Positions 33,134-45,846 of a DNA stretch of 64,000 nt are shown here, one piece after another. The position numbers and the translations under genes were made by a program. Position 1 is the first letter of the stretch. Every line of letters begins with the position of its first letter. Source of the DNA: Cymodocea nodosa (taxonomy: Eukaryota > Streptophyta > Magnoliopsida > Alismatales > Cymodoceaceae); assembly GCA_036874045.1 (NCBI GenBank), contig CM072343.1, positions 9,816,001 through 9,880,000 on the forward strand, in the 5' to 3' direction. Below the pieces are notes generated by a model. It was given only the letters and a program-made list of their open reading frames with translations, did no database searches and was not told where the DNA came from.

Positions 33134-35313
33134 TGTAAAGTATCAATTTGTGCATTTTATATATGTTAATTCATGCATATTAAGGATTATAAGTCATCAT
33201 TATATATGTTCTTATGAAAGATTACATGAAAATCATATTTTAGAACTATGCATGTTTTATTGGTTAAATAGTCAATAATGCACAAATTTATCCTTTATTA
33301 AATTAACACCTAGTCAATTAGCCCATGTGTAAATATAAGTAATTTATATATTGATTTCATGCATATCTTAAAAGAATTATCATTAAGATATGAAATCAAA
33401 TAATCCTCAATTGAGCAAGCAATATATTATGCACATTTCATTTTTGCTTTATAATCTAGTAGGAATTTATGTGTAATGTGCATATGCATTTAATGTTATC
33501 TTTTGAGTTGTTGATAATAGGTGAGGACGTGGACCCTTGGATTAAATCATGGGAAATCAACAACTCATGGTCATCCAATTCAAACTCCAAATCAATCCAT
33601 CAATCAATGATTAAAGCTTGCCTAAATTAGAGGCCACAAATTGGAAGGTGTTTGAAAGATTTCCATAGATGGATGAGAATGGAAAGTAAAAGAGGATGGT
33701 TGGCCAAAGGAAAGATCATCTCCTCTTTCTCCTCCATGCAAGGGCAAGAACTCCAACTCCAATTTTCGTCCATCCTCTTCCACCCAAGATTTTGGAAGAG
33801 TTTTCCTCCAAGATTGGTGAGCTTAGGTGCCTTCCCCCTCATACTAGAAGACCTCCTTCTCTCCACTCCAAGCCGACATATGGAAGGACCTCCACGGGTG
33901 AAATCGGTGGTATTGGAGGCACGTGTGCAGCATTGGAAGAGCTTGGGACGTGATCTTCAAGATGAGGTAATAGGAAGCATCAAAATTGAGAGGAAAGCCA
34001 ACAAATCTGTATATCTTGGAAGTGGATTGAGGACGTGCAACCCATTTTCTCCAAAGCAAACATAGGCGGTTCCCCTTTGGACGTGATTTGCAAGTGGTGA
34101 CAACCTTGTAGAGGAGCGGACAAAGTGGTTCATCATCAAATAGGGATCAAATGCTTGAAGAGAAGTGGATGAATTAAAGGTAAAAGAGAAGGGAGAGATC
34201 CTCATACTTGAATATCGAATTTTCATATCATATGTGTATGAGTATTTAGGTTTTTAATTCATTTGTTATGTGCACATGTAGTATGTTATTTAAATGATGA
34301 TTTTGTTTAAGAATATTAGTTGTCTTACAATATATTTCGTAGAAAATGGTTACTTCATGTGAATGTGTGAATGTTGTGCATAAAACTAACTCTTAACTCT
34401 TGTGAATGCGTGTATACCCTGTTTGCTGTAAATTCCAGTGCATGTTCCATTTTGTTGTATGTTGTACGATTTGATTTCTCAGAGTTATATGTCATGTTAT
34501 AGATTTTTTTGTAAGTAATTCAAGTGTACAATACGTATGTAGAGTTTTTGGAATTTTTTAGAATGCATTTCTTCGGTTTTTCGATTATCCTTTCGAAGGT
34601 AGCATCTGCTCTGTTTTACTGGTCGAGCAACAGAAATTGTGCTCGACGCCTTCGTATTGCCTTTCTTTTGTGCGTTCCGAAATGTTTTCCTGTAAATTTT
34701 CCTGATTAGATAAACGAATTATCTTTCAAGGCGCGGTGATTTCGTGGTGTTTCATGAATATTTGATTGAGTTATGATTTTTACACCAACGACGTGTTTTT
34801 GGAAAGTTTTCAGAATCGTTTTGCGCACTGTTTTTATATCCGACTTTGGCAGCAATCTAGAGTGAATTAGTCCTTTAAATCACTGCCATTTTTAAGATAA
34901 CTCGATGAACTTTCCAACCAATATTTTCTCTGGATTTTTTAATGTCCAGGTTGGAAGGAAGAAGAGTTAGAATTTGGACTAATTTCTATGATTCCAGAAA
35001 CGTGAACTTAAGATTTTCTTGAGTTTTCTAGCTATTAGCTCTAGGAATTAACAAGTTTTATGCTACCTTTGAAATCTTTATTGTATTTTTGTAAATTGTA
35101 ACTTAATTGCATGTAATTAGAGTTTTAATTGTAGAATTAATAGAGTGGATGTTTTATCAAACAATCTTTTTAATAAAATTATTTAAGACAAACTCCTTGT
35201 GGATTCCACCCGTACTTGCACATGCTTATTACAATGGGCACCGTGTGCTTGCGGTTATAAATGTAAAATTTACGCTTTTGCCATTAATTTAACAACACAT
35301 AAAAGCATTTACA
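33134..35313 (+). mobile_element. Solo LTR S1 (Gypsy), in Copia C1 gag
   Basis: 2180 bp with TGTAAAG start and TTTACA end, flanked by CTTTG (33129-33133) and CTTTA (35314-35318), a target duplication with one change. Orientation is taken from the conserved tail near 35200-35260 (GTACTTGCA, then CACCGTGTGCTTGCGG). It is nearly the same as S4, which lies inverted at 49723-51904. Apparent ORFs around 33630-34230 appear in several frames and both strands and are not genes. Confidence 0.88.
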
Positions 35314-35318
35314 CTTTA

Positions 35319-36800
35319 CATATTAAACTTGTTGCCTTTTGGTAGCCATATATGAGTAGATCTTCTTTTAATGACAAAAACAGTTGCGCCATCTTTGTAA
35401 GATCTAATTTTTCCATCACAGTAAGGAGTTTCTTGTGGTATAACATACCCTAGGCCAAATTTACTTATTCTTGTTCTTTGGGATCCTATGATTTTGTTTA
35501 GACTATTTTCACCTTTGGTAAATTTATATATAGTGTTCTTTAAATTAGTAACTTCAGATAACAGATTTTTATTTTCTTCTTTCAGATCAAAATTTTTACA
35601 ACTATAGCTATCCATTTTAGTTTTTAATTACCTATTATCAACTAGGGCTTTTTCTAATTCAACATAGACATCTTCTAGATAGGAATTTAAACTCTTTAAT
35701 TCTTTCTTATAATTCTTACATTTTACATATAAATTATCTACTGTATAGAGAAGTCTATCTACATCTACATCATCATTTTCCTTTTCTGAGCAATAAGGAG
35801 ATGTAGAGCATACCTCTTGTGTAGCGAAGCACATGTTTGCAGATGCCTCTTCATCTGAGTCTGATGAGCTGTTGGATGAACTGCTGTCATCCTATGTGGC
35901 TTTCAAGACCATCTTCTTCTTATTCTTCTTCTTCCATTTTTGTTTGTCCTCCTCCTGTTGAAAAAGACAGTAAAGTTGAATGTGTCTCAGTTTTTTGCAC
36001 TTGTAACCTGTAGGGACTTTTGATCTTGAGGAGCTGGCTTTGCCTCCTTGTCTCATTATTTTTCTGAAGTTTCTAGCCAGCAGTAATACTTCATCCTCAT
36101 TTGAGCTTGGTTGGTCTTCTATTGAGGGAAAGGCTAGTTCTTTCTTTTTCTTAGCCTTTCTTTTAGTGGCTCCTTCCTCTTCTTTCCATTCCTTCATCTG
36201 AACTTCATGGGCCAGAAGGTTTCCCAATAGATCTTCGACTGAATAGTTGTTTAGATCCTTTGAATCTTGTATGGAAGTAGACTTCTGCTTCCATTCGACT
36301 GTCAAGCTTCTTAAGATCTTCTATACCTGTTCACGATTAGAAAAACTCCTTCCAAGGCCTCTTAGTTCATTCACAATTTCTATGAATCTAGAAAACATTT
36401 CAATAATACTTTCTTTCTCAAGCATTTTGAATAATTCATATTTTCTTAACAAAATGCTAATTTTAGTATCTTTAACTTGGCTGGTTCCTTCATATGTAAT
36501 TTGAAGGGTCTTCCAAGCTTCATGAGAGGATTTACAAGTAGATATTTTATTATATTGTTCACCAGTTAGTGCACAGTAAATGGAATTAAGCCCACGAGCA
36601 TCCATCTAAATGATTCTTTCATCCTCCTCAGTCTAGTCACTTTCATGACTGATTGGAATTGGTGTACCATATACAACCATTCTCCAAAGTTTCACATCTC
36701 TACTCTTGAGAAAACACTCCATCCTATTTTTCTAGTAGCCATAATTGCTATCATCAAAGAGGGGAGGTCGATGGATATTCTGACCCTTTATAGTGTGGAA
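35319..36800 (-). pseudogene. Copia C1 gag
   Basis: Copia gag (UBN2 type). From the PPLFDDSNYGY region it continues LNSIYCALTGEQYNKIST, SSHEAWKTLQITYEGTSQVK, LLRKYELFKMLE, LGNLLAHEVQMKEW. The zinc knuckle near 35960-36005 is damaged (GYKCKKLRHIQLYC; first Cys lost, Gly to Arg). An acidic segment and a coiled coil (about 35630-35830) precede the S1 insertion. Stops occur at several points, and no ATG is seen at the expected start near 36800. Confidence 0.85.
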
Positions 36801-36844
36801 AGCAATGATCTCAGATGGTTAAATCTATTAACGAGATTAACCTT

Positions 36845-36856
36845 GCTCTAATACCA
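36845..36856 (-). other. Copia C1 primer binding site (initiator Met)
   Basis: Minus-strand TGGTATTAGAGC differs by one base from TGGTATCAGAGC, the complement of the initiator tRNA-Met 3' end used by Copia elements. It sits 2 nt past the LTR end. Confidence 0.85.
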
Positions 36857-36858
36857 AT

Positions 36859-38027
36859 TGTTAGGACCTGATGGCTTACTAGAGGGGGGTGAATGGTAAT
36901 AAAATTTGTTTCTTTGTAAATGAATGATTAAATAATAAAGCAAAATTACAAGCACAAAATAAAAGGAATGCACACAAGGTTTTTTAGGTGGTTCACCACT
37001 AACGACTAGTCCACCCCCAAGGGATACGTGGGCTTCACTAAACTTTCTCAAACTTATAAACACTTGCTTTAAGGTCAAAGTAAGAACCAACCAATTTGAT
37101 TGAGCTTTCAAACCGTAGCTCCAATCAATCTTTCATTGAAGTTTTCAATTCGTGTACTTCAGTAAACACTTGCTTGAAGAAACTCAGTTTCTATTTCGTG
37201 AAGGACTTGTGAAATTGAATATGTATTTGCTGATGATTTGATCTTGAGAACTTTTCCATTGTTGAGCTTGGTGTATAGATTTGTATGAGCAAAAAGCTAT
37301 TTGATTCTATTGTCTGTTACTTTGTATATATACTAATATGTGTAACGATCATATTTTTCTTCGAACGGATGTATTCTGCTGTACTTGGTAAGATTTCAGA
37401 CCCAAATATAGTAAGTTACCGTTCAGGGAGGTATTTCAAGATACCCTTCCGATTTCCTAGGTTTTTTTGAGGCTTAGCCATGTCACTCTCTAAAAATCAA
37501 TAGTAACCTACCGAAAAGTCACTTAAGTCTTTCTGCCATGTAACTCTTCGACTACTTTCTTATTTCAGCACGTGCATAGTAGAATAACTTAAGTTTCAAA
37601 TGGTTATACCTGTAACTCACTGAAACTCTTCAAATTTCGGATAGTTATAGTAACTTTCTGATTCTTCTTTTAAGCTTCTATTTAGATTTCTACTTTCTTA
37701 GCTACAGTAACTTTTCGATTCTTTATACATCCATCTTTCTAACTCTCCGAAAGCCTTCTACTTTCGGATACTTATTCTTCTAACTATCTGATAATGTTGC
37801 TATTGCTTTATATTGCCTCTCGGATACTTAGACTGGTAACTCATCAAAAATATATCTCTTCCGAATAGTTAAGCCTGGTAACCTTCCGAAATCCTTTTTA
37901 TCACTTGCAGCACACTTTGAACTGTCTGTATCATCTTCTACTCTATTACTGAACTATTCTGCCTGAGTAATACAATTTGATTCCTCACATTGAATTTTTG
38001 CATTATCAAAATCTAGAAGTCCTTTCA
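36859..38027 (-). repeat. Copia C1 5' LTR
   Basis: 1169 bp from TGAAAGGAC (38027) to CCTAACA (36859). It shares about 840 bp with 30885-31755. It contains CCGAAA/TTTCGG words at 37390-37890. Near its end is the CACCCCCCTCTAG stretch common to Sirevirus-like LTRs. Confidence 0.85.
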
Positions 38028-38952
38028 GTTATTGCCTCAATATTTTCAAGTACATCTGTAATAACTTGTTCAATATTAGTTGCTTGATGCTCTGATTTTT
38101 CAATTTCTGATCATCAAGGCTTGAAACAATAGAAAAACTTGAACTAATGTCTATCTTTGATTTCTTTTCAAGTTTTCTAGAAAAGGATAGTAAAGTCTCA
38201 TCATCATCATCAATTGTAGTATGTTCTGAATTGAGGAGTTTATTAGATGCACGTACAGGTACAATGTCAAGACATACATTGCCTTTAGGAAATAAATCCT
38301 CATCTGATTTTTCTTTTCCAACAATATTTATTTCCATAGAAACAAGCTCTTTTTGCTTTATTTTCCTAACTCACTTTCTCTTGTAGCAAGTCAATTGTTC
38401 TTCTCCTATTGTTGTTGGTTTCTTCCGAATTTGATCCAAAAAAGTTTTCTGTTTTAATTCTTCAAAGGCACTTTCTTTAGCTACTACCCTTCGAAGACTT
38501 TCAACTTTTTTTTTATCAACAACAATATTTTTTTGTTTGTCCTTTGAAAATAAGGGTGTAGGTATTGTAGAGTCATGTTCTTCCCCAAATGGTTGTAATC
38601 TAGTTCCATTTATGGGTGTTTGAGGAATTCTATTTGATGAACCTACTCTTTTTTCCAAGTATTTAGCATATTGTTCCAAAAATGCTATCTCAATACATTT
38701 CCTGCGATATTCTTTGTCATATTTACTACATATTCTCATATATTGTATACTGTCAGCTGTATTCTGAAGTTCTTGTCTAACTTCATCTAGTATTTCTTCA
38801 AAAAAGAAATAGTCACGATATATTTGAGCTAACCTTTTGTCAACTTGAAAAATTTTCTTAAACCATGTACAAGGAAAATCATCTACCTTGATTTCTTTGC
38901 CTTTTGCACTTTCTTTTCCTCTACCACGCCTTTTGTTGAACTTGGAGAACAT
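38028..38952 (-). pseudogene. D-left: ORF2-related gene, N-terminal part
   Basis: Minus-strand ORF starting MFSKFNKRRGRGKESAKG at 38952 and open to near 38370, then, after a TAG, on to about 38029, where the C1 LTR cuts it. The N terminus is very basic (RRGRGK), followed by WFKKIFQVDKRLAQIYRDYF and a Glu/Lys-rich coiled region. It aligns with the start of D-right (54907 on). Identity as an ORF2 relative comes through D-right, whose C-terminal half shares EIKDLFEFQG with ORF2. It could still encode a protein fragment of about 190 residues. Function is unknown. Confidence 0.7.
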
Positions 38953-40294
38953 TGTCGCAGGTTGTAATAGGAACAAGTAGGAAAGATTTTTAGACACAAA
39001 GGTTACGATATAACTTAAGTTCTCCTGTAATAAGTGTTTAAATAGGGTTTCAGTAGAATAACTTAACAAGTCTATAAGTCGAGTTTGAATTTTAAAACAA
39101 TATTGAATAACATTTATTCAATCAAGGTACTCGAAAACATTAAGCATAACTCATTGAGTTACTTAACCTAACGAGTAAAATGCTATCTAGAGGTAGTTTT
39201 ACATGTTACTTTATATAACATAACGTTAAATTAGTATACTTAACAAAAATTTAGATGTCTTCAACTGAGAGCTTCTGAAATCAACATACAAGCTAAAAGT
39301 AACTTAATTAACCATTTTCTTGAGAACATTGTAAACTATTCCAACTCTTTTTATGAATCTAAAATAGTTTGTTTGTCTATTAAATTGTTTTATCAAGATC
39401 TTAAGAGGATTAAACTCAGATTAACTAAGATCTATATATATTGAATGATATTAATCTATTTTTGACATTGTAATTCCTCGCTCTACAAATATACTTCAAA
39501 TATATGCAATAACATACAAATATACTTGTATAAAGTAGGTGTTACTTATAACTATACTTTAAATTTTCCTTTTAGAAACTTCTGTTATTTTGAATTCATC
39601 AAGAATGATTTCCAGAATCAACTCAAATTGTATATGAACCAAAACATAACTTTAAACTTAATATGATTAACTCAAGCAGAATAAAGGAATGTATCTCAAA
39701 TAAACACATTCAAAAATACTAATTTTGATTCAACAAATCAGTAGTCATATTGGTAGAAACCATATTCAATTCAAAGATATCCATAATTAATGAAATAACT
39801 TTTATCTTTTCAAAACAGTAAATATTGATAATTTTCTTTAAAAGTTAGTTTGAAAAGCTTGAATCATACAAGAGCTTTCTAATGCACTCGTGTAATGAGC
39901 TTTCAGTCAACAATCCCAGGTCTGATTAGGACCTTAGGTTATCAAATTTTCACAAGAGACTCGTGATCAAACTGATCAATAAACTCTTAAAGATTTTCAC
40001 TTTGTAAGCACTTTTTATTTTAAGCATAGTATATATATGTATTTCATTAATATAGATGCGATAAAACACAAATCTCATACAATTTTTATGTTTATGATTT
40101 TACTGAAAATATGAATCAATGTTAGTAAGCTTATACTTTTGATCAGTAGTTTAATATGATTTACATATAAATTATTTTACAAGTTTAATCAATCAAGTCA
40201 AATTCATGCATGATCATAAGCACTCTCATTGATCTAAAGAAAACATTTATTCAAAATTTCAGGATTTTAGAGGAATTTAATGTTTTTATTGACA
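38953..40294 (-). promoter_or_regulatory. D-left upstream non-coding region
   Basis: On the minus strand, 40294 to about 39470 is homologous to the Gypsy 3' region (15215-16080). A short segment with TAACTCAATGAGTTA (near 39150) and TTTAAATA (39038-39045, read TATTTAAA on minus) then leads to the ORF. No gene is seen. Its right edge abuts the Copia C3 polypurine tract exactly. Confidence 0.6.
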
Positions 40295-40310
40295 TTTCCA
40301 CTTAAAAATT
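40295..40310 (-). other. Copia C3 polypurine tract
   Basis: Minus-strand AATTTTTAAGTGGAAA, equivalent to the tract before the C2 LTR at 30826. The next base should be the LTR T; the sequence turns into TGTCAATAAAAAC of the D region instead. Confidence 0.7.
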
Positions 40311-40491
40311 TAAAAACATTAAACTTTGAAATATAAGTAAAGTCAATAAGATACTAAAATAAGTTTATCGTAAATATATAGTATCTCATGTAGTAGTTTA
40401 GATATTACCTAGATATTTATGATAAGTATATAATATCTTTGAGGTAAACAACATTATCAACAATATTTATCTTTTGTGGAGTTTAAGCATT

Positions 40492-41468
40492 TCACACATC
40501 ACATAGCCTACAAATACCTAAATTTAATCTTATGTTGTAGAATGTATTTTCATCTATAGTTTTTGTAAATATATCAACTAATTGATTTTTACTAGACACA
40601 AATCCTAATTTAATTTTTCCTTTAATTACGTTATCTCTTAGAAAATGATGTCTAACCTCTATATGTTTTACTCGTGAATGTAATACAGGATTTTTGGAAA
40701 GATTTAATGCAGAACTACTGTCACAATAAATTTCAGTTTTATCATAAGATAATCCAAAATCTTCTAAAGTTTGTCTTATCCACAAAATCTAAGTGCAACA
40801 CAATACAACAACATATTCAACTTCAGTGGTTGAAAGTGCTACACAGTTTTACTTTTTACTAAACCATGACACCAAATTATTTCTCAATAATTGACATGTG
40901 CCACTAGTACTTTTTCTATCAGATTTAGATCCTGCATTATCAACATCAGTATATCCTATAAGATCTATTGAACTATCCTTAGAATAATATAAACCAAAAT
41001 TTTTAATTCCTTGTATATATCTAAATATTCTTTTAACAGCAATTGAGTGTGATTCTTTAGGATTAGATTGAAATCTAGCACAAGCACACACAGCAAACAT
41101 AATATCAGGTCTACTAGCTGTCAAATAAAGTAAAGAACCAATCATACTTCTGTATTTCCTTTGATCTATTGGTTTTCCTATGTCATCAATATCTAACTTT
41201 AAAGAAGTACTCATAGGAGTTCCTCGAATCCTTGTATCATTAAAATTAAATTTCTTAAGCATTTCATCTGCATATTTTTCTTGATTTAAAAATATACCTT
41301 TATCCATTTGCTTAATTTGAAGTCCTAGAAAATATAAAAGTTCTCTTATCATACTCATTTCAAACTGACTAGCCATCTCTTCAGAAAATATTTTTATCAG
41401 TTTTTTAGAAGTTGCTCCAAAGATTATATCATCCACATATATTTGAACAACAATTTGATCTTTATCAT
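40492..41468 (-). pseudogene. Copia C3 RT second half and RNase H
   Basis: Continues the RT after solo LTR S2: [19 protein letters not shown] (catalytic YVDD intact), [38 protein letters not shown], then RNase H with GYTDVDNAG, DRKSTSGTCQ, LSTTEVEYV, CDSSSALNLSK, and the C terminus GICRLCDV at 40492. Stops interrupt after FSKK and before ILWIRQ. Confidence 0.9.
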
Positions 41469-43716
41469 TGTAAAGTTGAGATTTGTGCATTTTATTATAT
41501 GTTAAAGCATGCATTTTATGGATTCCAAGTGCATAGTATATAATTTTTATATTGAATTACCTGAAAGTTATATTTTTAGGCTATGCGTGTTTTTAGGAAT
41601 TAAAAATGAAATAATGCACAAATTTTCCTTTAATGGAATTAATGTTAAGTTTAATAGCCCATGTGTAGACACTTAGTTATTTAGGATAAAATACATGGAA
41701 CACAATTTTATTGCATGCATGTTCTTCACTTATCAATTTCACTTGTGCTTTCCAAAGATTTAGTATTAAGATATAAAAGTGATGCATGATAAGAATATAA
41801 AATTATACTTTCATCATCTTAATGAAATATTGTTATAGGTGCACCTATAATAATTGTCTTAATTATTCATGATATAATTCTACATGTGATTGAATAATCT
41901 TAATTTATGTATGAGTTTTTATTGATGAAAATAGGTGACATCAATGAATTATAAGAGGGTTAAATCTCATCCCTTGGATGGTGTGTCAAAAGGTAAAAGG
42001 GGCTGGGATAAATCTTAGCCATTGGATCAATCTTGGAAGATCAAGAGACACCAATATTAAAAGGAGGAGTAAGCCTCATGTCCAAGGCATCTCTTCTCAA
42101 TTGCCCTCCATTCTAGCCGACAGTTTTCTTCTCGAATGACTCCTCTCCTTGTGGCTGAAGGTGGACACTCAAGGGTGTCATTCCCCCTCTCAAACCAACA
42201 TCATCTCCTTCTTTCTCCTCTTGATTCACGTCCTCAAAGGGTTTCCAAGGGTGGTAGCTTTGGCTGTCTTGGTGGAGGAAGCTTGGACGGCAAGTGGGAG
42301 AGGTGTTTGACGTGTGGATTTGGGTGGTTCTAAGGAGCATCTTCAAAAGCAAAGGAGGGCATGGAAACTCTATTTTGACGTCCAAGGGAAGTGGAAGGAG
42401 GCTGTGTTCTCTTGCTCTTACAATTGTGGAAGGCCCTTGCTATAGGTGACATTCCAAGGGGTGAGACCTTGGGAAAATGTGGCTGAAGAGTGTGGTTTCA
42501 TCCAACCACAGATTCATTGCTGAGGAAGAGGTGTTCTTCAAGGTATGAGTAAGTTTTGAGAGAGATCCCTATGCATATTTTGTGTTTATGTTGTGTATGT
42601 ATGCATAGGTATGTTGTTTCATGTTTTTATGTTATGTTTGTATACGTTTGTGTTGTTTGAATATTATTGCATTGCATTTTAATATAGCTTTCATATAGAT
42701 AATTAATTCCAGATGTTATCTTGATGTGGATTCTAGTTTAAACGTGGTTTTCATCTTGTTTATATGTGTAAATCATGGCTATAAATAGGGTGTTTGATGA
42801 AATGGTTGCTTATGTAATAAGGGGAATTGTGTATACAGTTTGAGTATTTTTGTTATTTCAATTCTCTTAGCTCAGATATCGATTTTGAATAATTTTTGAT
42901 GCAATCTCATGTATTTTCGAGTCTACTTACCAATGGTTTTGGTTTTGTAATTTTTGGAGATCATTTGAATGGTATTTTCGATTTAAGTGTTGACAGGTGT
43001 TTCTGACCTGGACACAAGTTCTGGGCAGAGTTTTTGAGTGTCTTTGATCATCGATTTCTTGGAGTACAAATTGTATTTTTATGATCTGTAAAATGGGTTT
43101 TTGAGATGACGAAGTTAACTTGCATTGAGATTTTGTTTCACATCATTTAATAAAGATTTCTAGCAGATATGAATTTTCATGTAAAGTTGCACAATCTGTG
43201 TTTTGATCTCGGTGTGTTGCACTTCTGTGTTAGATTCATTACTAATAATTCTCTGGTTTGAATTAGTCTCAAAATTATGCTAGATGTTTAGATCTTTTAA
43301 AATCCTTTCCAAATCATATTTTTACATGATTTTTCAGTGACTATTTTGGGAAGAAATGATTTCCATAAGTGGATGCAAATTCTATAATTTTGAGAGTTCT
43401 TTTAGAGTTATGAATGAGATTGTATGGAAGTGATTTTCGAGTAGTTAAATTAACTAGTTAACCACATATGTATAATTTCTAATATAATTACCCATCATAG
43501 TGCTAACTTTTGTTTTGATAAGAGTAGGATGTATAGAATGTTTTCAAGTTATATTACGACATGAGTGAAGTAATTAATCTAATAAAAGTTATTTAGACCA
43601 ACTCCCTATGGAAATGACCTGTACTTGCACCGCTTAATACAATAGGCATCGTGCGCTTGCGGTTAAATTATAAATGTAAAACTTGTGCTTTTAATGACAC
43701 ACATTTCATCCATACA
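41469..43716 (+). mobile_element. Solo LTR S2 (Gypsy), in Copia C3 RT
   Basis: 2248 bp from TGTAAAGTTGAG to ATCCATACA with the duplication ATCAT at 41464-41468 and 43717-43721. It is inserted between codons for DD and KD of the RT (RDD, then DKDQ). The conserved tail (GACCTGTACTTGCACC, then CGTGCGCTTGCGG at about 43615-43665) gives its orientation. It is close to S3 in sequence. No genes. Confidence 0.92.
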
Positions 43717-45846
43717 ATCATCTCTCTTGATAAATAGAGTGTGGTCTACTTTTCCCATGATATAACCTTGTTTTATTAAAAAAGTAGATAATCTTTCATA
43801 CCACGATCTAGGTGCTTGTTTCAAACCGTATAAGGCTTTCTTCAATTTATACACAAAGTTAGGATTTCTAATATCTTCAAATCCAAGTGGTTGTTTTACA
43901 TAAACTTCTTCATTAATTAAACCATTTAGAAATGCACTCTTTACATCCATTTGATATAGTTTAAAATCCATATAACAAGCATAGGCTAATAATATTCTAA
44001 TACTTTCTAACCTAGCCACAGGAGCAAATGTTTCATCATAATCGAGTCCTTCTTCCTATGTATATCTTTGTGCAACTAATCTAGCTTTGTTTCTTATAAC
44101 TTGACTAGTCTCATTAGTTTTGTTTCTAAAGATCCACTTTGAACCTATTATGGATCGATTTTCTGGTGGAGAGACTAATTCCCAAACATCATTTCTGATG
44201 AATTAATTTAGTTCATCTTGCATTGCCACTATCCAATTTTCATCAGATAATGCTTCTTCTATATTCTTTGGTTCCACCATAGAAACAAACATACACAAAC
44301 TATTTAAATTTACTAAAGCTCTAGTTTTAACTCCCTCATTAATATTACCAATGACTTGAGTGATGGGATGTGATGAAGAATAATGCCAATTTCTATGATT
44401 CTCCTCAATATTCTCACCAACATCTAAAGATACATCACTTTGATCATTTAAGTTCATATTTTTAATTTTCTCAGATAAATATTCAATCTCTCTATTAATC
44501 TCTAATTCTCTTGGGAAGTTGATCATATCATCATTATCAACTTTAGATTGAGATTCTCTAAAGGAATTTTTATTGAAGCTTACATGAAGGGTTTCTTTGA
44601 TAGTTCTAGAAGTCTTATTATAAACCCTATAGGCTTTACTTCTAGTAGAGTAACCTACAAAAATTCCTTCATCTACTTTGGCTTGAAATTTATCCGTTTT
44701 ATCCTTAGTATTAAGAATAAAACACTTACAGCCAAATGGTTTCATATAGGAAATTTTTGGAACCCTATCAAACATAATTTCAAAAGGAGTTTTATTAACG
44801 AGAGGTCTTAGGTGACTTCTGTTAATAATATAACAAGTTGTATTCATTGCTTTAGCCCAAAGATTTTGAGGTAAATTATGTTCATTTAACATAGTTCTGA
44901 CCATTTCCTGAAGTGATCAATTCTTTCTCTCAACAACACCATTTTGAGAAGGTGCTCTTGGAAAGGAATATCTATGATCAATGCCATGATTTTTACAGTA
45001 ATTATCCATTTGATCATTTTCAAATTTAGTACCATGATTACTCCTAAGTTTTTGAATAGAGACACTTTATTCATTTTGAACAAGATTACAATACATTTTA
45101 AACGTTTCAAAAACATTAGTTTTAGTTGCTAGAAAATATACCTAAGTGTATCTTGAGAAGTCATCTACTAAAACAAATACATACCTTTTACCACCAAGAC
45201 TCATGATTCTTGTTGGTCCAAATAAATCCATATGTATAAGTTCTAAGACTCTCTTGCTTGATATATCAATTTTGGATTTAAAAGAGTTTTTATGAAGTTT
45301 ACCTAACTCACATGCATCACATATGAAATCCTTTAAGTATTTAATCTTTGGTAAACCTCTCACTAAATTTTTTCTAGACAGTTTATGTAATAGTTTCATA
45401 TTAATATGCTCGATCCTTCTATGCCAAAGATATGCATCACTAGTTTTAACTAGCAAACATGAATTTAAATCAACTACACCAAAAGGTAAAGATAAAATAC
45501 ATACAGAACCTTTTCTTTTAGCAATAAACTTAAGTTCATCTGTAATTTTATCAATAATTTTGCATAAATTACCTTCAAATACTACATAATATCTATTATC
45601 AATTAGTTTTATAACACTCAGCAAATTAAACCCTAGGTTTTCTACATACGGTACATTCGAAATAACACAAGTAGGAGTTATTTGAATATTGCCCATACCT
45701 ATGATTTTATCCTTGCTTTTGTTTCCAAATATTACACTTCCTTTCGTGGTATTTGTAAAATTTTTAAGTAGACTTTTCTGTCTAGTCATGTGACTTGATG
45801 CTCCACTATCTAAAATCCATTTTGATGTTATTTTCTCTTGCAAAAC
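43717..45846 (-). pseudogene. Copia C3 protease, integrase and RT first half
   Basis: Protease motif WILDSGASSHMT near 45810, then a pre-integrase zinc region (LWHRRIEHINM, then CDACELGK). The integrase core has HMDLFGP, then RSNHGTKF where RSDHG is expected, so the second catalytic Asp is Asn (near 45035), then VVERKN with the catalytic Glu kept. RT follows: [75 protein letters not shown], cut by S2 at 43717. The frame is broken by only a handful of stops. Confidence 0.9.

Larger units (their letters stand above)
30885..38027 (-). mobile_element. Copia C1, decayed, minus strand
   Basis: Order on the minus strand: 5' LTR 38027-36859, initiator-Met PBS, gag, [solo LTR S1], protease start, RT C-terminus/RNase H, polypurine tract, truncated 3' LTR. 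The element interrupts the D-left ORF. Protease core, integrase and the first half of RT are deleted. The Sirevirus-like assignment rests on the long gag with coiled coil and zinc knuckle and on the primer site. Confidence 0.85.

Noticed and set aside
33627..34226. Several open frames in S1 (and mirrored at 50817-51407 in S4)
   Set aside because: LTR sequence with low stop density; the frames overlap on opposite strands and carry no recognisable domain.
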